Assembly (NCBI GenBank): GCA_019084245.1
Contig: JAHRFE010000039.1
Coordinates: 1-52,849, forward strand
Reading direction: 5' to 3'
Source of the DNA: Hoeflea sp.
Lineage (GTDB): Bacteria; Pseudomonadota; Alphaproteobacteria; Rhizobiales; Rhizobiaceae
Length of the DNA: 52,849 nucleotides
Under the pieces are notes generated by a model, which ran no database searches, was not told where the DNA came from, and saw nothing but the letters and a program-made list of their open reading frames with translations. Positions 44,660 through 52,849 of this stretch are shown here, in pieces. The first letter of the stretch is position 1. Every line of letters begins with the position of its first letter. The translations under genes were made by a program, and so were the position numbers.

Positions 44660-47317
44660 ATGAATGTAGTGGTAGTCGAATCGCCTGCGAAGGCAAAAAC
44701 CATCAACAAATACCTGGGGAGCGGATACAAGGTGCTGGCCTCGTTCGGCCATGTCCGCGATCTGCCGGCCAAGGATGGATCGGTTCTCCCCGACGAGGAC
44801 TTCGCCATGTCGTGGGAAGTCGACGCTGCCTCCAACAAGCGGCTCAAGGATATCACCGACGCGCTCAAGGGCGCAGATTCCCTCATTCTGGCGACCGACC
44901 CGGATCGCGAGGGCGAAGCCATTTCGTGGCATGTGCTCGAGGTTCTGACCAAGAAGAAGGCGCTGAAGGACAAGAAAGTCTCCCGGGTGGTCTTCAATGC
45001 GATCACCAAGAAGTCGGTTCTCGACGCCATGGACAATCCACGCCAGATCGACACGCCGCTGGTCGACGCCTATCTGGCGCGCCGGGCGCTCGACTATCTG
45101 GTGGGCTTCAACCTGTCGCCGGTCTTGTGGCGTAAACTTCCCGGCGCCCGCTCGGCCGGGCGGGTTCAATCGGTTGCGCTCAGGCTCGTCTGCGACCGTG
45201 AAAGCGAGATCGAGCGCTTCAATTCCGAAGAGTACTGGCAGATCTCGGCTGACCTGAAGACGCCGCGCGGCGACGGCTTCACGGCGCGCCTCACCTCCCA
45301 TGACGGCGAGAAGATGACCAAGATGTCGGTCACCGGCGCCGACCTCGCAGGACGTATCAAGGAGATGCTTGAAGGCGCGTCGTTCGTCGCCGACAGCGTC
45401 GAGGCCAAGCCGACCCGGCGCAATCCCTCTGCTCCCTTCACCACCTCGACCCTGCAGCAGGCGGCCTCCTCCAAGCTCGGCTTCAACGCCTCGCGCACCA
45501 TGCAGGTGGCGCAGCGACTGTATGAAGGCATCGATATCGGCGGCGAGACCGTGGGTCTCATCACCTATATGCGAACCGACGGCGTGCAGATGGCGCCCGA
45601 AGCCATCGATGAAGCCCGCGCGGCGATCGCGGAGCGGTTCGGTGCACGATACTGTCCCGAAAAGCCGCGGCTTTATTCCACCAAGGCCAAGAATGCGCAG
45701 GAAGCGCACGAGGCGATCCGTCCGACCGGGTTCGAGCGCGCGCCCGATGACCTGAAGCGCTATCTCGATGCCGATCAGCTCAAGCTTTACGACCTGATCT
45801 GGAAGCGCGCCATCGCCAGCCAGATGGCGTCGGCCGAAATCGAGCGGACCACGGTCGACATCACCGCCACCAAGGACGGCAAGACCGCGGGCCTGCGCGC
45901 CACCGGGTCGGTGGTCCGTTTTGACGGCTTTATCGCAGCCTACACGGATGCCAAGGAAGACGGCGAACAGTCCGATGGCGATGACGACGACGACGCCCGC
46001 CTGCCCGAGATCAACGCGCAGGAAGCGCTGGCCAAGAACAAGATCAACGCGACCCAGCACTTCACCGAGCCGCCACCGCGTTACTCTGAAGCCTCGCTTA
46101 TCAAGAAGATGGAAGAACTGGGTATCGGCCGGCCTTCGACCTACGCCTCGACGCTCGCCACCCTGCGCGACCGCGACTATGTGGTCATCGACAAGCGCAG
46201 GCTGATCCCCGAGGCCAAGGGCCGTCTCGTTATCGCGTTTTTGGAGAATTTCTTCGAACGCTATGTCGAATTCGGCTTCACCGCCGATCTTGAGGAAAAA
46301 CTCGACCGGATCTCCGCCGGCGAACTGGCGTGGAAGGACGTGCTCAGGGAATTCTGGATCGAATTCCACGCCCATATCGATGAGACCAAGGACCTGCGCG
46401 TGACGCAGGTGCTCGATGCGCTCAACGAGGCCTTGGCGCCGCTGGTGTTCCCTGTGCGCGAAGACGGCTCCAACCCGCGCATCTGCCCGACCTGCGGCAC
46501 CGGCAATCTGTCACTCAAGCTCGGCAAGTACGGCGCCTTTGTCGGCTGCTCGAACTATCCGGATTGCAACTTCACACGCCAGCTTTCCAATGATCCGAAC
46601 ACGGAAGCCGATGCGGCGCTGTCGAACGAACCCAAGGATCTGGGCAAGGATCCGCATACGGAAGAGCCGATCACGCTCCGCACCGGCCGGTTCGGACCCT
46701 ATGTCCAGCGCGGCGACGGCAAGGAGGCCAAGCGCTCCAGCCTGCCAAAGGGTTGGGCCGTCGACACGATCGATCACGAGAAGGCCGTGGCTCTCTTGAG
46801 CCTGCCGCGCGATATCGGCCAGCATCCGGAATCAGGAAAGTTGATTTCCGCAGGGCTCGGCCGTTATGGGCCGTTCCTGCTGCACGACGGCGGCTACGCC
46901 AATCTTGAGAGCGTCGAGGATGTGTTTTCCATCGGCCTCAACCGTGCAGTCACGGTGATTGCCGAAAAAGCGGCCAAGGGACCCGGCCGCGGCCGTGGAA
47001 CGCCGGCGGCGCTGAAAACGTTGGGCGATCATCCGGACGGCGGCCCTGTCACCGTGCGCGACGGCAAGTACGGACCCTACGTCAACTGGGGCAAGGTCAA
47101 TGCGACCCTGCCCAAGGACAAGGCGCCGACCGAGGTGACGCTCGAGCAGGCGCTGGAAATGATCACGGCCAAGGCCGGCGCTTCGGGCAAGAAGGCACCT
47201 GCCAAGAAGGCCGCGCCCAAGAAAGCCGCGGCCAAGAAGGCAACCCCTGCCAAGACTGCGGCCAAGCCGAAGGCCAAAGCCAAGAAACCCGCAGCCGCCA
47301 AGGCGAAGAAGGACTGA
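44660..47317 (+). CDS. topA: DNA topoisomerase I
   Basis: Relaxes negative supercoils. The 885-aa enzyme starts MNVVVVESPAKAKTINKYLG (TOPRIM domain, with DPDREGEAISWH), has the active-site tyrosine in GLITYMRTDGVQM, the ARSAGRVQSVALRL and GRPSTYASTLATLRDRDY motifs, and an insertion DGEQSDGDDDDDARLPEINAQ. One four-cysteine zinc ribbon is clear (CPTCGTGNLSLKLG...CSNYPDCNF), followed by Topo_C repeats (LRTGRFGPYVQRG, GRYGPFLLHDGGYA, VRDGKYGPYVNWGK). The tail is a lysine/alanine/proline-rich, histone H1-like stretch of about 45 residues. rnr starts 2 nt after its stop. Confidence 0.97.
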   Translation: MNVVVVESPAKAKTINKYLGSGYKVLASFGHVRDLPAKDGSVLPDEDFAMSWEVDAASNKRLKDITDALKGADSLILATDPDREGEAISWHVLEVLTKKKALKDKKVSRVVFNAITKKSVLDAMDNPRQIDTPLVDAYLARRALDYLVGFNLSPVLWRKLPGARSAGRVQSVALRLVCDRESEIERFNSEEYWQISADLKTPRGDGFTARLTSHDGEKMTKMSVTGADLAGRIKEMLEGASFVADSVEAKPTRRNPSAPFTTSTLQQAASSKLGFNASRTMQVAQRLYEGIDIGGETVGLITYMRTDGVQMAPEAIDEARAAIAERFGARYCPEKPRLYSTKAKNAQEAHEAIRPTGFERAPDDLKRYLDADQLKLYDLIWKRAIASQMASAEIERTTVDITATKDGKTAGLRATGSVVRFDGFIAAYTDAKEDGEQSDGDDDDDARLPEINAQEALAKNKINATQHFTEPPPRYSEASLIKKMEELGIGRPSTYASTLATLRDRDYVVIDKRRLIPEAKGRLVIAFLENFFERYVEFGFTADLEEKLDRISAGELAWKDVLREFWIEFHAHIDETKDLRVTQVLDALNEALAPLVFPVREDGSNPRICPTCGTGNLSLKLGKYGAFVGCSNYPDCNFTRQLSNDPNTEADAALSNEPKDLGKDPHTEEPITLRTGRFGPYVQRGDGKEAKRSSLPKGWAVDTIDHEKAVALLSLPRDIGQHPESGKLISAGLGRYGPFLLHDGGYANLESVEDVFSIGLNRAVTVIAEKAAKGPGRGRGTPAALKTLGDHPDGGPVTVRDGKYGPYVNWGKVNATLPKDKAPTEVTLEQALEMITAKAGASGKKAPAKKAAPKKAAAKKATPAKTAAKPKAKAKKPAAAKAKKD

Positions 47318-47319
47318 CA

Positions 47320-49689
47320 TTGGCACATCCGCCCCGCACACCAGGAACCAAGGCCGGCAAGCCGAAGCCCGGCAACCCGGACGCACCGGCCGGCGATGAC
47401 CGCCCGGCGTTTCGCCGCGGCGACCTTCCCGACCGGGACACGATCCTGCGGTTTCTCGCCGAAAACCCCGATCGTGCCTCAAAGCGCGACATCGCCAAGG
47501 CCTTCGGGCTCAAGGGCGACACGCGTGCGGAGTTGAAAGGCCTGCTGCGGGAGCTCGAAGACGAGGGGATGATCGAACGCGACCGCAAGATGCTCAGACG
47601 CCCCGGCACGCTGCCGGCGGTATCTGTGCTTGAGATCACGATGCGCAGCCCTGACGACGATCTGGTCGCCAGACCCGCCGAATGGCTCGAGGATCATGGC
47701 GCGGCGCCGGTGGTGACCGTGCGCCAGTCCAATGCCGGGCGTGATCGCTCCAAAAGCCGCGCCCCGTCGACCGCCGCAGGCATCGGCGACAGGGTTCTGG
47801 CGCGGATCTTTGCCACCACCCATGGCGCGAAAACCACCTATACCGCCCGCATCATGAAGGTTCTCGACCGGCGCGAGGGGCTCATCCTCGGCGTTTTCCG
47901 CGCCTCGCCAGGCGGTGGCGGCAGGCTGATGCCGATCGAACGGCGCGGCGAGGAATTTACCATCGAAGCCGACGCCGCAGGCGACGCCAGGGACGGCGAC
48001 CTCGTTGAGGTGGAAACCGCGCGTCCCGGCCGCATGGGCCTGCCGCGGGCCAGGGTGCACGCAGTCCTGGGCTCGGTCGAGGGCGAAAAAGCCATCTCGA
48101 TGATCGCCATCCACTCGCACGGGATCCCGCATGTGTTCCCTGCCGAAGTGCTCAAGGCCGCCGAGGAGGCAAAGCCCGCGCCGCTGTCGGGCGGACGCGA
48201 GGACTGGCGGCATATCCCGCTCCTCACCATCGATCCGAGCGACGCCAAGGACCATGATGACGCGGTCTTCGCCGAGGAAGACCCTTCGCCTGACAATCCC
48301 GGCGGCATCATCGCCACGGTGGCGATCGCCGACGTATCCTGGTATGTGCGTCCCGGCTCCGCGCTTGACCGGGAAGCTTTCAAGCGCGGCAATTCGGCCT
48401 ATTTTCCCGACCGCGTGGTGCCGATGCTGCCCGAGCGGATCTCCAACGACCTGTGCTCGCTGCGCGAGGGCGAAGACCGGCCGGCGCTGGCGCTGCGCAT
48501 GGTGTTCTCCAGCGACGGCCGCAAGATTAGCCACCGGTTTCACCGGGTCATGATGAAAAGCGCGGCAAAGCTTTCCTACCAGCAGGCCCAGGCCGCGATC
48601 GACGGCAATCCGGATGACGCCTCGGGTCCGCTGCTCGAGCCCGTGCTGAAGCCCTTGTGGAACGCCTATGCGGTGCTCAAGCGCGAGCGCACCCGCCGAC
48701 AGCCGCTCGATCTCGACATGCCGGAACGCAAGATCCTGCTCACGCCCGAGGGCAAGGTCGACAAGGTGATCGTGCCCGAGCGGCTCGATGCGCACCGGCT
48801 GATCGAGGAATTCATGATCCAGGCCAATGTGGCCGCGGCGGAGACGCTGGAAAAGCGCAAGCAGCCGCTGATCTACCGGGTTCACGACCAGCCCTCGCTC
48901 GCCAAGCAGGAAGTCCTGCGCGAATTCCTGGGCACGCTCGGGCTGTCCTTAGCGCGGGGTGCTGCGGTCCGGGCCGGCGCCTTCAATGGAATCCTCGCGC
49001 GCGCCTCGGGCCAGCCCTATCAGGGCATGGTCAACGAGATGGTTCTGCGCAGCCAGAGCCAGGCGATCTATTCGCCCGACAATCTGGGACATTTCGGCCT
49101 CAATCTGATGCGATACGCCCATTTCACCTCGCCGATCCGGCGCTATGCCGATCTGATCGTGCATCGCGCGCTGGTTGGGACGCTCGGCCTTGGCGAAGGC
49201 GGCATCACGCCGGCGGAGGAGTCGGCGCTTGAGGACATCGCCGCAGAGATTTCGGTTACCGAGCGCCGCGCCATGGCGGCCGAGCGCGACACGGTCGACC
49301 GCCTCGTGGCGCACCACCTCGCCAGTCGTCTTGGCGAAGCCTTTGAAGGGCGGATTTCGGGCGTCACCAAATCCGGACTGTTTGTCAGCCTGCCACAATT
49401 TGGCGCAGACGGCTTCATACCGGTTTCAACTCTGGGTCTTGACTACTATATCTATGACGAGGCTCACCAGGCGCTGACGGGGGAAAGAACTGGACTTGGC
49501 TACCGGCTCGGCGACGAGGTGGAAGTCAAGATCGTCGAAGTCATTCCGCTTGCGGGGTCGATGCGGTTCGAGATGCTGAGCGAGGGACATAAAATGCCCG
49601 CCGGCACCCGGTCGTTTCACAAGTCCGGTCGCGCGCGCAGTGGCGGGCCCAAAAAGCCCGGAACACGCCCGCCGCGCGGGCGGCGCTGA
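47320..49689 (+). CDS. rnr: Ribonuclease R
   Basis: 3'-5' exoribonuclease that digests structured RNA. 789 aa from TTG 47320, two nt after topA, so translation is coupled. An N-terminal winged helix (KRDIAKAFGLKGDTRAELKGLLREL) is followed by cold-shock-like domains, the RNB catalytic domain (LTIDPSDAKDHDDAVFAEED with its aspartates, YFPDRVVPMLPERISNDLCSL, YRVHDQPS, HFTSPIRRYADLIVHRAL) and a C-terminal S1 domain (FEGRISGVTKSGLFVSLPQFGADGFIPVSTL). The tail is basic and Pro-rich (KKPGTRPPRGRR). topA-rnr order is conserved in rhizobia. Confidence 0.96.
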   Translation: MAHPPRTPGTKAGKPKPGNPDAPAGDDRPAFRRGDLPDRDTILRFLAENPDRASKRDIAKAFGLKGDTRAELKGLLRELEDEGMIERDRKMLRRPGTLPAVSVLEITMRSPDDDLVARPAEWLEDHGAAPVVTVRQSNAGRDRSKSRAPSTAAGIGDRVLARIFATTHGAKTTYTARIMKVLDRREGLILGVFRASPGGGGRLMPIERRGEEFTIEADAAGDARDGDLVEVETARPGRMGLPRARVHAVLGSVEGEKAISMIAIHSHGIPHVFPAEVLKAAEEAKPAPLSGGREDWRHIPLLTIDPSDAKDHDDAVFAEEDPSPDNPGGIIATVAIADVSWYVRPGSALDREAFKRGNSAYFPDRVVPMLPERISNDLCSLREGEDRPALALRMVFSSDGRKISHRFHRVMMKSAAKLSYQQAQAAIDGNPDDASGPLLEPVLKPLWNAYAVLKRERTRRQPLDLDMPERKILLTPEGKVDKVIVPERLDAHRLIEEFMIQANVAAAETLEKRKQPLIYRVHDQPSLAKQEVLREFLGTLGLSLARGAAVRAGAFNGILARASGQPYQGMVNEMVLRSQSQAIYSPDNLGHFGLNLMRYAHFTSPIRRYADLIVHRALVGTLGLGEGGITPAEESALEDIAAEISVTERRAMAAERDTVDRLVAHHLASRLGEAFEGRISGVTKSGLFVSLPQFGADGFIPVSTLGLDYYIYDEAHQALTGERTGLGYRLGDEVEVKIVEVIPLAGSMRFEMLSEGHKMPAGTRSFHKSGRARSGGPKKPGTRPPRGRR

Positions 49690-49752
49690 CACGGCAGGAC
49701 ACGAACAACCAGAGGCGCCCCATGGCGTCGGAATGGAATCAGGAGAAGAGCC

Positions 49753-50199
49753 ATGCTCGAATTCGGCGGCAAGACATCCAGCAACGAGAACGAACCACGC
49801 GACACCGCGCGCGCGGTCAAGCGCGGCCTGCTCGGAAAGTGCCCCCACTGCGGCGAAGGCAAGCTGTTCAGGGCCTTCCTGAAGCCGGTTGACGCTTGTG
49901 CCTCATGCGGCGAAGAGATGCTTCATCATCGCGCCGATGATTTCCCGCCCTATCTGGCGATTTTCATTGTCGGTCACATCGTGGTCGCAGGCTTCATGGC
50001 GACCGACACATGGCTGGTGCTGGAAAGCTGGCAGCATCTGATGATCTGGATTCCGGTCACGGTGATCCTGACGCTGCTGCTGCTGCCGCCGCTCAAGGGC
50101 GGGGTCATCGGTTTGCAATGGGCATTGCGTATGCACGGGTTTGGCGGCGAGTCGGAAGAACCGATGCTCGCAGAGCCTGCCTATGAGGATGCGCGATGA
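49753..50199 (+). CDS. DUF983-family zinc-ribbon membrane protein
   Basis: 148-aa protein with an N-terminal CPHCGEGKLFRAFLKPVDACASCGEEM (two CxxC knuckles) and two hydrophobic segments (YLAIFIVGHIVVAGFMA and MIWIPVTVILTLLLLPPLKGG), which is the DUF983 layout. Strong ribosome site CAGGAGAAG before ATG 49753. Function unknown; DUF983 genes in alphaproteobacteria are often near oxidase assembly genes or, as here, rnr. The NUDIX gene overlaps its stop by 4 nt. Confidence 0.9.
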   Translation: MLEFGGKTSSNENEPRDTARAVKRGLLGKCPHCGEGKLFRAFLKPVDACASCGEEMLHHRADDFPPYLAIFIVGHIVVAGFMATDTWLVLESWQHLMIWIPVTVILTLLLLPPLKGGVIGLQWALRMHGFGGESEEPMLAEPAYEDAR

Positions 50200-50915
50200 A
50201 AGACAGCGGTGCCGTGAAGATCGAACTTCTCACGGAGGACCATCAGGCCAGGACCAGCGAAAAGCGCCATGCGCCGCGGACGCCGCGGGACGCGGCCTCG
50301 CTGATCCTGATGGACCGAAGCACTGCGGTGCCGCGTGCGCTTCTGGGCAAGCGCGGAAAAGCCCACACCTTCATGCCCGATCTCTATGTCTTTCCCGGGG
50401 GCCGGCGCGATCCCGGAGACAACCGTACATCACTTGCGCAGCCCTTGCGCAATGAGGTGTCCGAAAAGCTGATGCAGCGGACAAAATCCAGGTTTCTGCC
50501 CTTTGCAGCGCGCGGCCTGGCGGTAGCGGCAGCCCGGGAAATGCAGGAAGAGGCGCATCTGTCGCTGACGCCGCCTGACCGTGGCGATGGCCTGTGCCCT
50601 GATGTGTCGCATTTTCGCTATTTCGCCCGGGCGATAACGCCTCCGGGCCAGTCGCGGCGCTACGATACACGGTTCTTTGCCTGTTTTTGCGACGAGCTGG
50701 GGCTCGATCCCTCGGCGATCCAGGACAGCGATGAACTGCATGACCTGACATGGCTTCCGATCGACGCCCACGACACCCATCCCCTGCCGCGGATTACCAG
50801 GGTGATCCTCACCGACCTTGCACAAGCGCTTGAGGAAGATCCGTCTTTGCCATTTGGCAGGACGGTCCCGTTTTATTATTTCCGCAACGGACGATTCGTT
50901 CGCGAATTGATTTAA
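50196..50915 (+). CDS. NUDIX hydrolase (NUDT19-like)
   Basis: 239-aa hydrolase of nucleoside-diphosphate-linked substrates. The Nudix signature is split: FVFPGG-type VFPGGRRDPGDN near residue 65 and, after an insertion of about 40 residues, RGLAVAAAREMQEEAHLSL with the REx2EE metal-binding core. This long insertion is characteristic of NUDT7/NUDT19-like CoA and nucleoside-diphosphate hydrolases, but the substrate here is unknown. Later regions (FRYFARAITPPGQSRRYDTRFFACFCDEL, ELHDLTWLPIDAH) fit the family. Coupled to DUF983 by ATGA overlap; MFS gene starts 11 nt after. Confidence 0.88.
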   Translation: MKDSGAVKIELLTEDHQARTSEKRHAPRTPRDAASLILMDRSTAVPRALLGKRGKAHTFMPDLYVFPGGRRDPGDNRTSLAQPLRNEVSEKLMQRTKSRFLPFAARGLAVAAAREMQEEAHLSLTPPDRGDGLCPDVSHFRYFARAITPPGQSRRYDTRFFACFCDELGLDPSAIQDSDELHDLTWLPIDAHDTHPLPRITRVILTDLAQALEEDPSLPFGRTVPFYYFRNGRFVRELI

Positions 50916-50926
50916 GGCCGACCCAG

Positions 50927-52111
50927 ATGGATCACTCCTCCTCACGAAACCCGTTGATCCGCGAGGTGATCCATTGGCCGGCATTGTTCGCCGCCATATC
51001 GGCGATCACCGCCGTCGGCATCGCCATCGGTCTCGGTTTGCCGCTCCTGTCGGTTATCCTTGAAAAGCGCGGCGTGTCATCCTCGATGATCGGCCTGAAT
51101 TCAGCCATGGCAGGCGTGGCGGCGATGGTTGCGGCCCCGATCTCGACCATGATTGCGCACCGGTTTGGCGTGGTCACCACCATGGTGCTGTCCATTGTCG
51201 CGGCGGCCGTCAGCGCGCTCGGGTTCTATTTTGCCGAGGCGCTGTGGATGTGGTTTCCGCTCAGGATCGTGTTCCACGGCGCCATCACCATTCTGTTCGT
51301 GCTGTCAGAATTCTGGATCAACACCGCCGCACCGCCGTCGCGCAGGGGCCTGGTGCTCGGCATATATGCCACCGTCCTGTCGCTCGGCTTTGCCGCCGGG
51401 CCGCTGATTTTTTCCATTATCGGCTCGGAGGGCATCCTGCCGTTCCTGATCGGCTCGGGCGTCATTCTGCTCGCAGCTGTGCCCATCATCATGGCGCGAA
51501 AGGAAGACCCGCAGATCGGCACGGCCCCTGATCTTCCATTCATGCGCTACATCTTTCTGGTGCCCACCGCGACAGCTGCTGTGTTCGTTTTTGGCGCCGT
51601 TGAATCAGGTGGTCTCTCGCTGTTTCCGGTCTATGCAAACCGCACCGGATTTACCGAATCGCAAGGCGCGCTCCTGTTGATGATGATGGGGCTGGGCAAT
51701 GTGCTGTTCCAGATCCCGATCGGCCTGATCGCGGACCGGATCGGAGACCGGCGGAGGCTTTTGTCGCTGTTCGCGGTCATCGGCCTTGTCGGGTCGATCG
51801 CCCTGCCCTTCCTGATCCACAGCTGGCTGCTGACGGCAGCGATCCTGCTGTTCTGGGGCGGCAGCGTCGCGGGCCTCTATACGGTAGGCCTGGCGCATCT
51901 GGGCGACAAACTGCATGGCGCGGACCTCGCCTCGGCGAATGCCGCCTTCGTTTTCTGCTATGCGCTCGGCATGCTGGTCGGCCCGCAGACCATTGGCGTG
52001 GCGATGGATGTGACCGGCCATCACGGTTTTGCATGGGCGCTGGCGTTCTTTTTTGCGATTTATGTGGTCCTGACGGTGTTTCGCATGGTGCTTGAGCCAA
52101 AACGGACTTGA
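50927..52111 (+). CDS. Major facilitator superfamily transporter
   Basis: 394-aa inner-membrane permease with about 12 hydrophobic segments, starting after SREVIHWPALFAAISAITAVGIAIG. Motif A-like loops are recognisable (NSAMAGVAAMVAAPISTMIAHRFG and FQIPIGLIADRIGDRRRLLS), and the central loop is short. The pattern resembles YcaD/YfkF-type MFS permeases; substrate unknown. The rpmG promoter overlaps its last codons. Confidence 0.9.
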   Translation: MDHSSSRNPLIREVIHWPALFAAISAITAVGIAIGLGLPLLSVILEKRGVSSSMIGLNSAMAGVAAMVAAPISTMIAHRFGVVTTMVLSIVAAAVSALGFYFAEALWMWFPLRIVFHGAITILFVLSEFWINTAAPPSRRGLVLGIYATVLSLGFAAGPLIFSIIGSEGILPFLIGSGVILLAAVPIIMARKEDPQIGTAPDLPFMRYIFLVPTATAAVFVFGAVESGGLSLFPVYANRTGFTESQGALLLMMMGLGNVLFQIPIGLIADRIGDRRRLLSLFAVIGLVGSIALPFLIHSWLLTAAILLFWGGSVAGLYTVGLAHLGDKLHGADLASANAAFVFCYALGMLVGPQTIGVAMDVTGHHGFAWALAFFFAIYVVLTVFRMVLEPKRT

Positions 52112-52135
52112 CTTTCAGCCGGGCTTTTGTAGTTT
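52107..52135 (+). promoter_or_regulatory. Probable rpmG promoter
   Basis: CTTGAC (52107-52112), 17 nt, then TAGTTT (52130-52135). The -35 matches the rhizobial consensus exactly; the -10 is weaker. It overlaps the stop codon of the MFS gene and lies about 70 nt before the rpmG ATG. Confidence 0.5.
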
Positions 52136-52203
52136 CCGCGCAAGTTTCGCCGTGGAGCATAAGGTGCTGTCCGCGGCTTCATTTTTGAAGAAGGCAAGAC
52201 ATC

Positions 52204-52371
52204 ATGGCCAAGGCGACCACTATCAAGATCAAGCTCCTGTCGACCGCCGACACCGGCTTTTTCTATGTTACCAAGAAGAACAGCCGTACATTCACCGACA
52301 AGATGGTGAAAACCAAGTACGATCCGATTGCTAAGAAGCACGTCGAATTCAAGGAAGCCAAGATCAAGTAA
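52204..52371 (+). CDS. rpmG: 50S ribosomal protein L33
   Basis: 55-aa large-subunit protein: [20 protein letters not shown]... ending with [11 protein letters not shown]. The [19 protein letters not shown] start and [14 protein letters not shown] end are the bacterial L33 pattern. There are no cysteines, so this is the zinc-free C-minus form, which elsewhere can replace the C-plus form under zinc limitation or be the only copy. A strong terminator follows at 52414. Confidence 0.96.
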   Translation: MAKATTIKIKLLSTADTGFFYVTKKNSRTFTDKMVKTKYDPIAKKHVEFKEAKIK

Positions 52372-52413
52372 TCGGGCTCCCTACCCTGCCAAACAGCAGG
52401 GATCGGTGAATAC

Positions 52414-52447
52414 AAAAAACCCGCCTCCTTCCGGAAGCGGGTTTTTT
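52414..52447 (+). terminator. Rho-independent terminator of rpmG
   Basis: Stem AAAAAACCCGC / GCGGGTTTTTT extended inward by CTCC/GGAA with one mismatch, then a T-run; 43 nt after the rpmG stop. Confidence 0.92.
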
Positions 52448-52712
52448 GTGTCGAAGGCCGATCAAAAAGAATGCGCGGAACGAGGATCCACTGTGCATTG
52501 ATCTTGATCGGCCACCCCACGACCCAGGAGATGCGGCGGACCTGAACATCATGGGGTATTCGTAAACTCTTGCGACTGTAACCTGTCCTTGTGACAGTGC
52601 CAAAACGCTTCATGTGATGAGACTAATTGTACCAATCTTGTAAAAAATCAATAGTTTCTTAACTTTTCCCTGAAACTGTCCACGCTTGTGGTTAATTTTC
52701 AATACAATTCTA
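52448..52712. other. AT-rich spacer before the right IS, with 10-bp dyad
   Basis: No gene seen. GGCCGATCAA (52456-52465) and TTGATCGGCC (52504-52513) form a perfect inverted repeat 38 nt apart. From about 52600 the sequence turns distinctly AT-rich up to the insertion sequence. Confidence 0.5.
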
Positions 52713-52849
52713 GGGTCTGTTGACGTTCAGGATTCCCATTTGATGTAGTTTCTGATTCAAGGTTGCAAACGAAGGAGAGCAACCTTGACCAGACGTGTCC
52801 TAACCGATGCCCATTGGGAAATCATCGAGCCCTTCTGCCTTGGCAAATC
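52713..52849 (+). mobile_element. Left end of an IS5-family insertion sequence (cut by window edge)
   Basis: The sequence GGGTCTGTTGACGTTCAGGA at 52713 looks like the terminal repeat of IS5-family elements of the IS427 type, and it follows CTA (TTCTAGGG), a common target for that group. The transposase reading frame opens 72 nt later. The right end is outside the window. Confidence 0.75.
52785..52849 (+). CDS. IS5-family transposase, N-terminal fragment
   Basis: From TTG 52785, preceded by GAAGGAGAG, the frame reads MTRRVLTDAHWEIIEPFCLG before the window ends. This is the classic start of IS5/IS427-group transposases (M-x-R-x-x-L-T-D-x-x-W-x-x-I/L-x-P), whose first domain is a helix-turn-helix. 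In this group ORF A and ORF B are often joined by frameshift, which cannot be judged here. Confidence 0.8.
   Translation, partial: MTRRVLTDAHWEIIEPFCLGK

Noticed and set aside
44489-46375. 628-codon open frame antisense to topA
   Set aside because: No family match visible; topA is intact on the other strand.
47479-48885. 468-codon open frame antisense to rnr
   Set aside because: Same reason: GC-rich shadow frame opposite a clear RNase R gene.
1-52849. CRISPR array, tRNA or rRNA gene
   Set aside because: No regularly spaced direct repeats and no TPsiC-like GGTTCGAATCC arms or rRNA segments were noticed on either strand by eye.

Overview
The window is a GC-rich chromosomal segment of an alphaproteobacterium, most likely an order Rhizobiales (Hyphomicrobiales) member near Rhizobium, Agrobacterium or Hoeflea. 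Signs are the split first S1 domain and GWW tail of RNase E, the NDUFA12-type complex I subunit, DUF2155, DUF6105 and DUF6455 proteins, accB-accC-aat and pyrB-pyrC'-plsY-dprA-topA-rnr gene orders, and a gatC-GNAT-gatA operon. The genus is an inference from gene content and order; no rRNA or tRNA gene was seen. Both edges are cut inside IS5-superfamily insertion sequences, so a mostly core block lies between two mobile elements.

Layout. 1-710: start of an IS transposase, a 49-codon orphan gene and an AT-rich spacer. 711-4061 (+): a TPC-motif P1B metal ATPase, NAD kinase and a small secreted protein. 4246-9395 (-): cell-wall and translation block with amidase, penicillin-binding protein 1A and release factor 2, the last with a programmed +1 frameshift. 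9396-13154: long structured leader and RNase E. 13343-21879: aminotransferase, BepA-like M48 protease, DsbA-like thiol oxidoreductase, accB-accC, aat and a Pro/Glu-rich OmpA-family envelope protein. 21986-25350: DUF2155, NDUFA12, two acetyltransferases, a secreted eight-cysteine protein and a YdcF-like protein. 25359-27334: gatB and, divergently, a DUF6455 gene behind a perfect FNR/FixK-type box. 27430-33863: acetyltransferases around a secreted PQQ-type dehydrogenase plus dihaem cytochrome c operon, a YjhX/TopAI-like gene and gatC-GNAT-gatA. 33983-37230: methyltransferase, UPF0173 hydrolase, PhnA-domain protein, RuvX and two membrane proteins. 37429-44408: AEC transporter, AidB-like flavoprotein, pyrB with a non-catalytic dihydroorotase, plsY, dprA. 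44660-52371: topA-rnr-DUF983-NUDIX-MFS and rpmG. 52713-52849: left end of an IS5-family element.

Most genes are housekeeping: RNA turnover (rne, rnr), tRNA-dependent amidation (gatCAB), fatty-acid and phospholipid precursors (accB, accC, plsY), pyrimidines, DNA topology and uptake, and envelope quality control. The less ordinary content is regulatory or degenerate: the RF2 frameshift, a dihydroorotase that has lost nearly all metal ligands but stays coupled to pyrB, an anaerobic-regulator box before DUF6455, a topoisomerase-inhibitor homologue near five GNAT genes and topA, a 20-bp perfect palindrome at the prfB stop codon, and hairpins in the rne, aat and topA leaders. I saw no CRISPR array, prophage, integron or obvious new defence system.
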